DNA of 7,891 nucleotides, taken from NCBI GenBank assembly GCA_029260675.1, contig JAJDCV010000226.1, forward strand, positions 1 through 7,891, read 5' to 3'. The stretch comes from Phycisphaeraceae bacterium (GTDB lineage: Bacteria; Planctomycetota; Phycisphaerae; Phycisphaerales; Phycisphaeraceae). The notes under the pieces are model-generated. The model was not told where the DNA came from. It ran no database searches and worked only from the letters and a program-made list of their open reading frames with translations. This document shows, in pieces, positions 1 to 6,512 of the stretch. Numbering within the stretch: the stretch's first letter is position 1; every line of letters begins with the position of its first letter. The position numbers were made by a program, and so were the translations under genes.

Positions 1-1
1 G

Positions 2-661
2 AACCACAAGCCCGTGCGGATCGACACGGTCGTGCTCTCGACTCAGCACGCAGCGATGTGGAACGGCAAGGCCAAGCAGGCGCAGCTCAAGAAGGCGGTG
101 ATCAAACACATCATCGAACCTTGCATGCCCAAGAAGCTGTACGACCCCAAGAAGGTCACGATCCACGTCAATCCGACCGGCCAGTTTGAGGTCGGCGGAC
201 CCCACGGCGATGTGGGCTTGACCGGGCGCAAGATCATCGTCGACACCTACGGCGGCCGAGGCCGACACGGCGGCGGCGCGTTCTCGGGCAAAGACCCCTC
301 GAAGGTCGACCGCTCGGCCGCTTACATGGGCCGATATATCGCCAAGAACATCGTCGCCGCGGGGCTGGCGGATATCTGCGAGGTCCAGCTTTCCTACGCG
401 ATCGGGGTCGCCCAGCCCACCAGCGTCCACGTCGAGACCTTCGAGACCGGTAAGATCGACGAATCCACGATCAGCCGGCTCGTCCGAGAACACTTCCCGC
501 TGACACCTGCGGGGATCATCAAACACTTGGGCCTAAGAAAGCCGATCTATACCAAGACTGCCGCCCACGGCCACTTCGGCCGAAAGCCCGGGGCCGACGG
601 CAGCTTCTCCTGGGAAAAAACCGACCGCGCCGCAAGGCTCAAAAAGGCCGCTAAGGCCTGA
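2..661 (+). CDS. metK: S-adenosylmethionine synthetase (methionine adenosyltransferase), C-terminal part, 5' end outside window
   Basis: This cytoplasmic enzyme makes S-adenosylmethionine from methionine and ATP, releasing phosphate and pyrophosphate. The reading frame is open from base 2, and the 219 visible residues are roughly the last 57% of a protein usually about 385-400 residues long. The GTG at position 14 is an internal valine codon, because family-like sequence (RIDTVVLSTQH) spans it. Visible family signatures include INPTG-like VNPTGQFEVGGPHGD, the GLTGRKIIVDTYGG segment, the glycine-rich loop RHGGGAFSGKDPSKVDRSAAY, and the C-terminal AAHGHFGR followed by WEKTD. The lysine in SGKDPSKVDR and the aspartates of this region belong to the ATP/phosphate- and metal-binding active site in the family. 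The gene ends in TGA with no frameshift seen. The family assignment is very secure; the N-terminal third cannot be judged from this window. Confidence 0.98.
   Translation, partial: NHKPVRIDTVVLSTQHAAMWNGKAKQAQLKKAVIKHIIEPCMPKKLYDPKKVTIHVNPTGQFEVGGPHGDVGLTGRKIIVDTYGGRGRHGGGAFSGKDPSKVDRSAAYMGRYIAKNIVAAGLADICEVQLSYAIGVAQPTSVHVETFETGKIDESTISRLVREHFPLTPAGIIKHLGLRKPIYTKTAAHGHFGRKPGADGSFSWEKTDRAARLKKAAKA
645..659 (+). other. Short hairpin at the metK stop codon
   Basis: AGGCC at 645-649 is perfectly complementary to GGCCT at 655-659, with a 5-nt loop, so a 5-bp GC-rich stem ends at the metK stop codon. No T-run follows, so it does not look like a classic intrinsic terminator. It could be a weak 3'-end structure or chance in GC-rich DNA. 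Confidence 0.25.
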
Positions 662-686
662 CCCCGGCGCACGACAGACATCTCAC

Positions 687-710
687 CGATTAATCGATGG
701 GATTTACAAT
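687..710 (+). promoter_or_regulatory. Weak candidate control region upstream of ptsI
   Basis: The 110-bp metK-ptsI gap holds a perfect 10-bp palindrome, CGATTAATCG, at 687-696. TACAAT at 705-710 matches the sigma-70 type -10 consensus at five of six bases. No convincing -35 box lies 16-19 bp upstream. If TACAAT were a real -10, the RNA would start near 717, giving a leader of about 55 nt before the preferred ptsI start at 772. Both elements could arise by chance. Confidence 0.2.
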
Positions 711-722
711 TAGGAGACCCGC

Positions 723-758
723 AGGGAAGGTCGCAGCGTACCTAAGACCACGTTCCCT
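723..758 (+). promoter_or_regulatory. Stem-loop in the ptsI leader
   Basis: AGGGAA at 723-728 is complementary to TTCCCT at 753-758. Just inside it, GGTC at 729-732 is complementary to GACC at 746-749. This makes a 10-bp interrupted stem with a 3-nt bulge (750-752) and a 13-nt apical loop. The structure ends 13 nt before the ATG at 772, where no Shine-Dalgarno motif is visible. An SD-like AGGAGA at 712-717 is not followed by a suitably spaced start codon. A role in translation control is inference; it matches no riboswitch class I can name. Confidence 0.35.
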
Positions 759-771
759 CCCGCGCGGACCT

Positions 772-2541
772 ATGCAGACCAAAAAAGGCATCCCGGTATC
801 GCCAGGCGTGGCCATCGCGCCCGCGATGGTATTGGACGGCGAAGACCAGCCGATCCCGCGGCGTACGGTTGCGCCGGCCCAGGTCCCCAACGAGTTGCAA
901 CGCCTGGACGACGCCCTGGCAGCTTCAAGCAGCGAGGTCCAGGAACTCAAAGATGAGACCGCCGCCAGCGTCGGGCCCGAGCTCGCCGCCATCTTCGGCT
1001 TCCACCTGGGGATGCTCGAGGACAAATCGCTCGTCGGCGAGATCCGATCCGCGATCCAGAATCAGCGCGTCACCGCCGAGTTCGCCGTCTACTCCGTGAT
1101 CAAGGCCATGGGAAAGAAGTTCCTCCAGGCCGAGTCACGCTACATGCGCGAGCGCGTCACGGATGTCTGGGACCTGGAACGACGGATCCTACGGCACCTG
1201 ATCGGAAAAGCCCGCGACGAGTTGGGGCACCTCACCCACAGCGCCGTGGTGATCGCACACGACCTGACACCCAGCCAGACCGCGTCGCTGGACCGCTCCA
1301 AGATCAAAGGGATCGCCACCGACGCCGGCGGGTTGACCAGCCACACCGCCATCCTCGCGCACGCATTGGGCATCCCCGCCATCGTCGGGCTCGAAGACAT
1401 CACCACCCTGGTCAACACCGGCGACATGGTCGTCATCGACGGGCAGCGTGGCGTGGTCACCATCGACCCGGACGCCGAGCAGTTGATGCTCTCGCGTAAA
1501 GAGGCCGACCGGATGGTCGCCCTGGAGGACCGTCTCGGCGAGATCCGCGACCTCCCCGCCGTGACCAAGGACGGCACGGAGATTAACCTCCAGGCCAACA
1601 TCGAGTTCCCAAGCGAGATCGGACAGGCATTAAACAACGGCGCCAAGGGCATCGGCCTGTACCGCACCGAGTTCTTGTATCTGGCCTCCACCACCGCGCC
1701 AACGGAGGACGAGCAGTACCAGACCTACCTCGAAGCGATCGAGAACCTCAATGGTCTGCCGTTGACCGTCCGCACGCTGGACCTCGGTGCCGACAAGATG
1801 GATCCGACACACAGCACCGGCAGCGACTCCAGCGAACGCAACCCGTTCCTGGGTTGCCGGTCCATCCGGCTTTGCCTGCAGAACCTGCCGTTGTTCAAGA
1901 CGCAGCTCCGGGCGATCCTGCGGTCATCCACCGCCGGGCCGGTCAGGATCATGTTCCCCCTGATCAGCAACATCATGGAGCTTCGACAGTCCCGGATGAT
2001 CCTCGGAGACGTGATGGAGGACCTGGAGGAGCAGGGGGTCGCCTACCGTGAGAATATCCCGGTGGGGATCATGGTGGAGGTCCCCTCGGTCGCGATCCAG
2101 GCCAAGACCTTCTGCCGGGAAGTGGATTTCATGTCCATCGGGACCAACGACCTGATCCAGTACACCGTGGCGGTGGACCGGGGCAACGAACGGATCGCCA
2201 GCCTGTACTCAGGGGCCCACCCGGCGGTGATATCGCTGATCCGCAGCGTCGTGCAGGCGGCGGATAAGGCCGATGTGGATATCAGCCTCTGCGGGGAGAT
2301 GGCCAGCGTCCCGGAGTATACAATGCTGTTGCTGGGGTCGGGGCTGCGATCGCTTTCGATCACCCCCCCCGCCCTGCCGGAGGTCAAGCAGATCATCCGT
2401 GCGGTATCGATCGACCAATGCAGACGTGTCGCCCGCAAGGCCGCCACGTTCGATTCGGACAGAGAGGTCGCCAATTATTTACGCGACCAGTTAAGTAAAG
2501 CCATCCCCGGCGTGTTCGATGGACGTTCCATCGGTTACTGA
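772..2541 (+). CDS. ptsI: Phosphoenolpyruvate-protein phosphotransferase, PTS enzyme I
   Basis: Enzyme I takes phosphate from phosphoenolpyruvate onto a histidine and passes it to HPr, the first step of the phosphotransferase system. It is cytoplasmic. From ATG 772 the protein has 589 residues, close to the 575 of E. coli enzyme I. The domains appear in the normal order. First comes an N-terminal HPr-interacting/phosphohistidine region containing GGLTSHTAILAHALGIPAIVG, with the phosphorylated histidine at residue 191. The PEP-binding barrel follows, with GLYRTEF (Arg298), TVRTLDLG (Arg334), NPFLGCRSIR, MVEVPS (Glu436), GTNDL (Asp460, metal binding) and LCGEMA (Cys507). All catalytic residues are present, and no N-terminal GAF domain is seen, so it is not the PtsP type. 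An in-frame ATG at 697 would add 25 basic, family-unlike residues, so I prefer 772, where family-like sequence (KKGIPVSPGVA) begins at once. No HPr or EII gene is next to it, so its sugar or regulatory role cannot be told from this window. Confidence 0.96.
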   Translation: MQTKKGIPVSPGVAIAPAMVLDGEDQPIPRRTVAPAQVPNELQRLDDALAASSSEVQELKDETAASVGPELAAIFGFHLGMLEDKSLVGEIRSAIQNQRVTAEFAVYSVIKAMGKKFLQAESRYMRERVTDVWDLERRILRHLIGKARDELGHLTHSAVVIAHDLTPSQTASLDRSKIKGIATDAGGLTSHTAILAHALGIPAIVGLEDITTLVNTGDMVVIDGQRGVVTIDPDAEQLMLSRKEADRMVALEDRLGEIRDLPAVTKDGTEINLQANIEFPSEIGQALNNGAKGIGLYRTEFLYLASTTAPTEDEQYQTYLEAIENLNGLPLTVRTLDLGADKMDPTHSTGSDSSERNPFLGCRSIRLCLQNLPLFKTQLRAILRSSTAGPVRIMFPLISNIMELRQSRMILGDVMEDLEEQGVAYRENIPVGIMVEVPSVAIQAKTFCREVDFMSIGTNDLIQYTVAVDRGNERIASLYSGAHPAVISLIRSVVQAADKADVDISLCGEMASVPEYTMLLLGSGLRSLSITPPALPEVKQIIRAVSIDQCRRVARKAATFDSDREVANYLRDQLSKAIPGVFDGRSIGY

Positions 2542-2542
2542 C

Positions 2543-2564
2543 GCCGGATAAAGAAATCCGCGGC
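2543..2564 (+). terminator. Weak hairpin just after ptsI, possible terminator
   Basis: CGGAT at 2545-2549 pairs with ATCCG at 2556-2560 around a 6-nt A-rich loop. An alternative pairing extends the stem using GCC at 2543-2545 and GGC at 2562-2564, with a 2-nt bulge. It begins one base after the ptsI stop codon. There is no downstream T-tract, so intrinsic termination is doubtful. Together with the long gap that follows, it is compatible with the end of a transcript. Confidence 0.25.
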
Positions 2565-2645
2565 CTGAACGCTCGCCGGTGAAACCACACCCGCTTGAGC
2601 GCAAACGCCGCACCAGAACGAAAGTAGTTGTGAGTCTTAGCAAGC

Positions 2646-2753
2646 CAGTCGTAAGTCGAAAGTCAAAAGCCCAAAGACCCAGGCGGATCGCCGCTTCGGG
2701 GCTGTGGACTATTTGCACACGACTTTCGACTTTCGACCTTTGATTTTCGACTA
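2646..2753. repeat. Inverted pair of degenerate 7-bp tandem repeat arrays upstream of rne
   Basis: The left arm, 2646-2680, reads as five consecutive heptamers: CAGTCGT, AAGTCGA, AAGTCAA, AAGCCCA and AAGACCC. The right arm, 2719-2753, reads as five heptamers of the opposite orientation: ACGACTT, TCGACTT, TCGACCT, TTGATTT and TCGACTA. The arms are each 35 bp and enclose a 38-bp spacer that has its own small GC hairpin (GCGG 2683-2686 with CCGC 2691-2694). The longest perfect inverted match is 12 bp, 2653-2664 with 2721-2732. In RNA this would fold into a long imperfect stem that can slip between 7-nt registers. It lies entirely in the rne upstream region and ends 10 bp before the start codon. 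It could be a leader control structure, a transcription end or a dispersed repeat element; I do not recognise a named family. Confidence 0.75.
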
Positions 2754-2754
2754 A

Positions 2755-2763
2755 CCCCCCCCC
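2755..2763 (+). other. Nine-C homopolymer abutting the rne start codon
   Basis: Nine consecutive C residues fill the space directly before ATG 2764, where a ribosome binding site would be expected. No AGGAGG-like sequence lies nearby, so initiation must rely on something else, for example an unstructured or leaderless-like mechanism. A tract of this length can change length by slippage, but it lies outside the reading frame, so a change would affect only spacing. Confidence 0.7.
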
Positions 2764-5235
2764 ATGTCAAAAACCGAGATGTTGATTAACTACGTCCCCG
2801 GCGAGGAGTGCCGTATCGCCATCGTTGAGGACGGGAGCCTCGAAGAGTTTTACCAGGAACGCGCAAGCGCCGGCTCACACGTCGGGAATATCTACAAGGG
2901 CAAGGTCACCAACGTCGAGCCCTCCATACAGGCCGCCTTCGTCGACTTCGGCGAGGGGCGCAACGGCTTCCTGCACATCACCGACCTGCACCCAAGCTAC
3001 TTCTCCGCCAAGCACCGCGAAGAAACCGAGCAGGTCGGCAGCAAGACGCCCCGCCACGAGCGGCCGCCGATCCAGAAGTGCCTCAAGCGCGGGCAGGACA
3101 TCCTTGTCCAGATACTCAAGGAAGGCATCGGCACCAAGGGCCCGACCCTCACCAGCTACCTGTCGATACCGGGACGGTTCCTGGTCATGATGCCGCAGAT
3201 GCAACGCCTGGGTGTCTCCCGCAAGGTCGACGACGACGACGCCCGCCGGGAGATGCGCAAGATCCTCGCCGAGCTCAAGCCCCCCGAGGGTTTCGGCTTT
3301 ATCATCCGCACCGCCGGGATGGGACAGACCAAGACCGATCTCAAACGCGACCTCGCCTACCTCGTCAGACTCTGGAAGAGCATCGAACGGCGCAAGAAAG
3401 AGCTGCGAGGCGTCGGCGAACTCTACACCGAGCAGGACCTGATCATCCGGACGATCCGGGACGTGTTCACCAACGACATCACCCGCGTCGTCATCGACAA
3501 CCCCCAGGCCGCCCGCCGCGCCCACGACTTCCTCGCCATCGCCAGCCCCCGGTCCAAGCCGAAGGTCGCCTACTACCACGACCCGGTGCCCCTGTTCCAC
3601 CGCTTCGACATCGAACAACAGATCGAAGGCATCAAGGCACGCGAGGCCCCGCTGAGGTCAGGCGGGTCACTGGTCTTCGATCAGACCGAGGCCCTGGTCG
3701 CGATCGACGTCAACTCCGGCAAGAGCCGCAGCGCCCGCGACGCCGAGACCAATGCCTTCAACACCAACATGGAAGCCGTCGATGAGATCTGCCGTCAATT
3801 GCGTCTGCGCGACCTCGGCGGCGTCATCGTCAACGACCTGATCGACATGCGCGACATGAAACGCCGCCGACAGGTCGAGACACGCTTCAGAAACAACCTC
3901 AAGAAGGACCGCGCAAGGACCCGCGTCGGGTCGATCAGCCAGTTCGGCCTGCTTGAAATGACACGCCAGCGGATGAGGCCGTCACTTGAGTCGTCCCAGT
4001 CCTCCGCCTGCAACGCCTGTGAAGGCAGCGGCCACGTTAAGAGCCCCGAGTCCGTCGTACTCGACGTCATGCGCCGACTGGCACTGGTCCTGCACCGCGA
4101 CATCGTCGTCCGCGCCGAGCTGATCATCAGCCCCGACGCAGCCTTCCAACTGCTCAACCGCAAGCGATCTCAGCTGGTCGAGCTCGAAAAACGCTACGGC
4201 AAACCCGTCACCGTCCGCGTCGGCGGCAACTCCGTCAGCTACGTCGAGATCCGCCTGTTCGACGAGCGCGGCGGGCAGATGGAGTTCGACTCACTCAGCG
4301 ATATCAAGGGTATCGACCCGCCGACCGGCACCACCTTCCTTGAAATGCAGGGTGATGAGCTGCCCCAGATCGAAGGCCTGGACCTCGAGGATGAGGGCGA
4401 CGATCAAGCCATCGATCTGGCTGGATACCCCGGCCCGGAAGAATCCGCTTCGCCCGATTCCGAGCAGGACAGCCCGGACAAGCCCGCCAAACGCAAACGC
4501 CGAAGACGCCGACGCGGGCGCGGCAGCCGCGGCGACGAGGCCGCCGATACACAGCCCGAAGTTGACTCCGATGACTCGGAAGACGCAAACGATGATTCCG
4601 TGATCACCGCTGACAACAAGCGAGCAGGGGCCCGGACCCAACCACCCGAAGATGACGCCACCGAGCCTATTGACGGGGAAGATACCGGCGTCAAGAAGAA
4701 ATCCCGCCGCCGCCGCCGTGGCGGTCGTGGCCGAAAGAAACAATCGACCAGCGAGACCCAGCCGGACCCCCTCAACGATGAGGCCACGGACATAGACATC
4801 GCCCCGCCCGACGACACGGACCCGTCGCAGGCATCGACCTCGCCCGACGAAGACAGCGAAGCCAAGCCCGCAAAGAAGAAACGGCGTAGCCGCAGCAGGA
4901 AGAAGAAGCCCGTCGACAACGACGCGGCTCAGGTCGGTGACAGCCCGGCCCCGCCGGGTGAGACGGACGGTGACTTAGACACACAAGACAACCCAGAAGC
5001 CAGCGACCAAAAGACGTCAGGCGAACCGGGTGAAGCCAAGTCCAAGCGTCCCCGCCGACGCCGACGCCGCGGTTCCAAAGCCAAAGCGACCGGCGAATCC
5101 ACCGCTGAACCAGATGGGGCGTCACAAGACGGCGACCCGACGGCCTCGCCCAAAGCCCTCACCGTGAAGGTCAAGCCCGGCGGTTACACCAATCAGGTCG
5201 TGGACAAACCCGAGCCGGTTCAGGAGCCCTCATGA
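2764..5235 (+). CDS. rne: Ribonuclease E/G family endoribonuclease with long charged C-terminal tail
   Basis: This endoribonuclease cleaves single-stranded AU-rich RNA in mRNA decay and rRNA/tRNA processing. It has 823 residues. Residues 38 to about 130 form an S1 RNA-binding domain (HVGNIYKGKV, AAFVDFG, GFLHITDL). The IIRTAG motif, Arg182-Thr183, corresponds to the 5'-monophosphate sensor of E. coli RNase E. The catalytic region holds IDVNSG with Asp315 and NDLIDM with Asp358, the same 43-residue spacing as the two magnesium-binding aspartates of E. coli. CNAC (Cys416, Cys419) is the zinc-link CxxC. FGLLEMTRQR and the CEGSGH segment are also typical. From about residue 530 the protein becomes acidic low-complexity sequence broken by four Arg/Lys blocks at about 573-590, 644-659, 701-716 and 759-774, a likely disordered RNA-binding or scaffold tail. 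ATG 2764 gives a family-like N-terminus; Met6 (2779) is an alternative. The catalytic core is certain, but whether to call it E or G is less so. Confidence 0.96.
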   Translation: MSKTEMLINYVPGEECRIAIVEDGSLEEFYQERASAGSHVGNIYKGKVTNVEPSIQAAFVDFGEGRNGFLHITDLHPSYFSAKHREETEQVGSKTPRHERPPIQKCLKRGQDILVQILKEGIGTKGPTLTSYLSIPGRFLVMMPQMQRLGVSRKVDDDDARREMRKILAELKPPEGFGFIIRTAGMGQTKTDLKRDLAYLVRLWKSIERRKKELRGVGELYTEQDLIIRTIRDVFTNDITRVVIDNPQAARRAHDFLAIASPRSKPKVAYYHDPVPLFHRFDIEQQIEGIKAREAPLRSGGSLVFDQTEALVAIDVNSGKSRSARDAETNAFNTNMEAVDEICRQLRLRDLGGVIVNDLIDMRDMKRRRQVETRFRNNLKKDRARTRVGSISQFGLLEMTRQRMRPSLESSQSSACNACEGSGHVKSPESVVLDVMRRLALVLHRDIVVRAELIISPDAAFQLLNRKRSQLVELEKRYGKPVTVRVGGNSVSYVEIRLFDERGGQMEFDSLSDIKGIDPPTGTTFLEMQGDELPQIEGLDLEDEGDDQAIDLAGYPGPEESASPDSEQDSPDKPAKRKRRRRRRGRGSRGDEAADTQPEVDSDDSEDANDDSVITADNKRAGARTQPPEDDATEPIDGEDTGVKKKSRRRRRGGRGRKKQSTSETQPDPLNDEATDIDIAPPDDTDPSQASTSPDEDSEAKPAKKKRRSRSRKKKPVDNDAAQVGDSPAPPGETDGDLDTQDNPEASDQKTSGEPGEAKSKRPRRRRRRGSKAKATGESTAEPDGASQDGDPTASPKALTVKVKPGGYTNQVVDKPEPVQEPS
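5222..5226 (+). promoter_or_regulatory. Shine-Dalgarno site for dxr, inside the rne 3' end
   Basis: AGGAG at 5222-5226 lies 5 nt before the dxr ATG at 5232, within the last codons of rne. It is the clearest ribosome binding site in the window. With the ATGA stop/start overlap it suggests translational coupling between rne and dxr, and it fixes the dxr start. Confidence 0.8.
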
Positions 5236-6452
5236 CCGACAGGTCAGCGTCAACGCGCCGGCTGATCGTCCTGGGCTCGACCGGATCGATCGGCACCAAC
5301 ACGCTCAATGTCGTGGACTACCTGAACCGATCCGCGTCCAGCTCTATCCAGGTTGTCGGCCTCGCCGCCGGTTGCAACGTTAAAACACTGATCGATCAGG
5401 CGCGGTGGTTCAAGGTCAAGCACGTCGCGATCGCCGATGCTGCGCAAAGTCAGGACGTCCGCCAGGCCCTGCCCGATTGCACCGTCTTCGCCGGGCCGGA
5501 CGCCGCATTGAAACTCGTCAAAGAAGTCCAGGCCACCGACTGCGCCGCCGCCATCGTCGGGGCCGCCGGATTAGCACCCACCCTCGAAGCGATCCGGCTG
5601 GGTCTGACCATCAGCCTGTCCAACAAAGAAACACTCGTCGCCGCCGGCGAACTGGTCCGGCCGATGCTCAAAGCCTCCGGGGCAAGGCTCATCCCCGTCG
5701 ATTCCGAACACTCCGCGATCTTCCAGTGCCTCAACACGCACAGCGGCGCAGCCGTCCCCGGCCAACGCCCCCCCGTCAAGCGCATCGTCCTCACCGCCTC
5801 GGGCGGGCCGTTTAGGACCACCGACAAGCTCACTATGGACAACGCGACCGTCGACCAGGCGTTGCGCCACCCGACCTGGAGCATGGGCCCGAAGGTCTCG
5901 ATCGATTCAGCCACGATGATGAACAAGACGCTTGAAGTCATCGAGGCCCACTGGCTGTTCGACCTGCCCGGCGAGAAAATCGACCTGCTGGTCCACCCCG
6001 AATCCGTGGTCCACAGCTTCGTCGAATTCACCGACAACTCGATCCTGGCGCAGCTGGGCCCGCCGGACATGCGCACCCCGATCCAGTACGCCCTGACCTA
6101 CCCCAACCGCGTAGGAAGCTGCAGCGACGCGATGGATTGGTCGACATTAAGGGGGTTGACCTTCGAGCCGGTGGATTTTGACCGTTTCAAAGCCCCCCGC
6201 CTGGGCTACCAGGTGATCGAGGCCGGGGGCACCGCAGGGGCTATCCTCAACGCCGCGAATGAGGTCGCGGTCAAGGCATTCCTCGAACGGCGGATCCCCT
6301 TTGGACGTATCGTAGAACTGGCGGACCAAGCCCTGACCGAGATACCACCCGGGCCGTTGGACAACCTCGAAGCCGTCACGGAAGCCGACCGACTCGCCCG
6401 TGACTGGGTTGAAAACAAGCTGGCTGAAGCGACCATGACCCCCGCCAGATGA
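5232..6452 (+). CDS. dxr: 1-deoxy-D-xylulose 5-phosphate reductoisomerase
   Basis: Dxr converts 1-deoxyxylulose 5-phosphate to 2-C-methyl-D-erythritol 4-phosphate with NADPH and a divalent metal, the committed step of the MEP isoprenoid pathway and the target of fosmidomycin. It has 406 residues, near the family norm of about 400. The N-terminal NADPH-binding fold shows LGSTGSIGTNTL and LSNKETLVAAGEL. The metal ligands appear in PVDSEHSAIFQ (Asp157, Ser158, Glu159). Substrate-binding residues follow in TASGGPFR (Ser190), HPTWSMG (His213, Trp216) and SATMMNKTLEVIEAH (Ser226, Asn231, Lys232, Glu235). The conserved HPESVVHSFVEF and MRTPIQYALTYPNR stretches complete the core. The start overlaps the RNase stop as ATGA and has a good AGGAG site, so it is in an operon with rne. 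The 60-bp gap to rseP suggests that the operon continues. No key residue is missing. Confidence 0.98.
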   Translation: MTDRSASTRRLIVLGSTGSIGTNTLNVVDYLNRSASSSIQVVGLAAGCNVKTLIDQARWFKVKHVAIADAAQSQDVRQALPDCTVFAGPDAALKLVKEVQATDCAAAIVGAAGLAPTLEAIRLGLTISLSNKETLVAAGELVRPMLKASGARLIPVDSEHSAIFQCLNTHSGAAVPGQRPPVKRIVLTASGGPFRTTDKLTMDNATVDQALRHPTWSMGPKVSIDSATMMNKTLEVIEAHWLFDLPGEKIDLLVHPESVVHSFVEFTDNSILAQLGPPDMRTPIQYALTYPNRVGSCSDAMDWSTLRGLTFEPVDFDRFKAPRLGYQVIEAGGTAGAILNAANEVAVKAFLERRIPFGRIVELADQALTEIPPGPLDNLEAVTEADRLARDWVENKLAEATMTPAR

Positions 6453-6467
6453 TGATCCTAGAATCCA

Positions 6468-6481
6468 AGCCCCACCGGGCT
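6468..6481 (+). other. Small hairpin between dxr and rseP
   Basis: AGCCC at 6468-6472 pairs with GGGCT at 6477-6481 around a CACC tetraloop. An AT-rich stretch (ATTAATAAT, 6492-6500) follows, but there is no T-run. It may be a minor attenuator or an RNA-processing signal between dxr and rseP, or chance. No clear promoter was found in the 60-bp gap. Confidence 0.3.
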
Positions 6482-6512
6482 GAATCGCATCATTAATAAT
6501 ACGGACACGACC

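Noticed and set aside
2363..2370. Eight-C run within ptsI as a possible phase-variation site
   Set aside because: It simply encodes Thr-Pro-Pro in a GC-rich gene, and the frame continues intact with family-like sequence to the stop. There is no sign of a switched-off version.
2595..2656. Possible sigma-70 promoter for rne (TTGAGC at 2595 or TTGTGA at 2628)
   Set aside because: Neither -35-like box has a credible -10 box 16-18 bp downstream.
2646..2753. CRISPR array
   Set aside because: The repeat unit is only 7 bp, contiguous without unique spacers, and in two opposite orientations, which is unlike a CRISPR array.
2875..3618. Long antisense open frame (247 codons) over the rne core
   Set aside because: It overlaps the conserved S1 and catalytic region of the RNase. 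The valine-, glycine- and aspartate-rich translation is typical of the complement of GC-rich coding sequence.
3078..3785. Second + strand open frame (235 codons) inside rne
   Set aside because: It is out of frame with conserved RNase motifs, and its translation is Arg/Pro/His-rich with no recognisable fold.
4404..4919. Antisense Ser/Arg-rich frame under the RNase tail
   Set aside because: It is a by-product of the repeated Arg/Lys and Asp/Glu codons in the low-complexity tail. No start context or family signature was seen.
6494..6502. AT-rich TAATAATAC as a -10 box for rseP
   Set aside because: The region 16-18 bp upstream is C/G-rich with no -35 match, and the short gap suits co-transcription with dxr.
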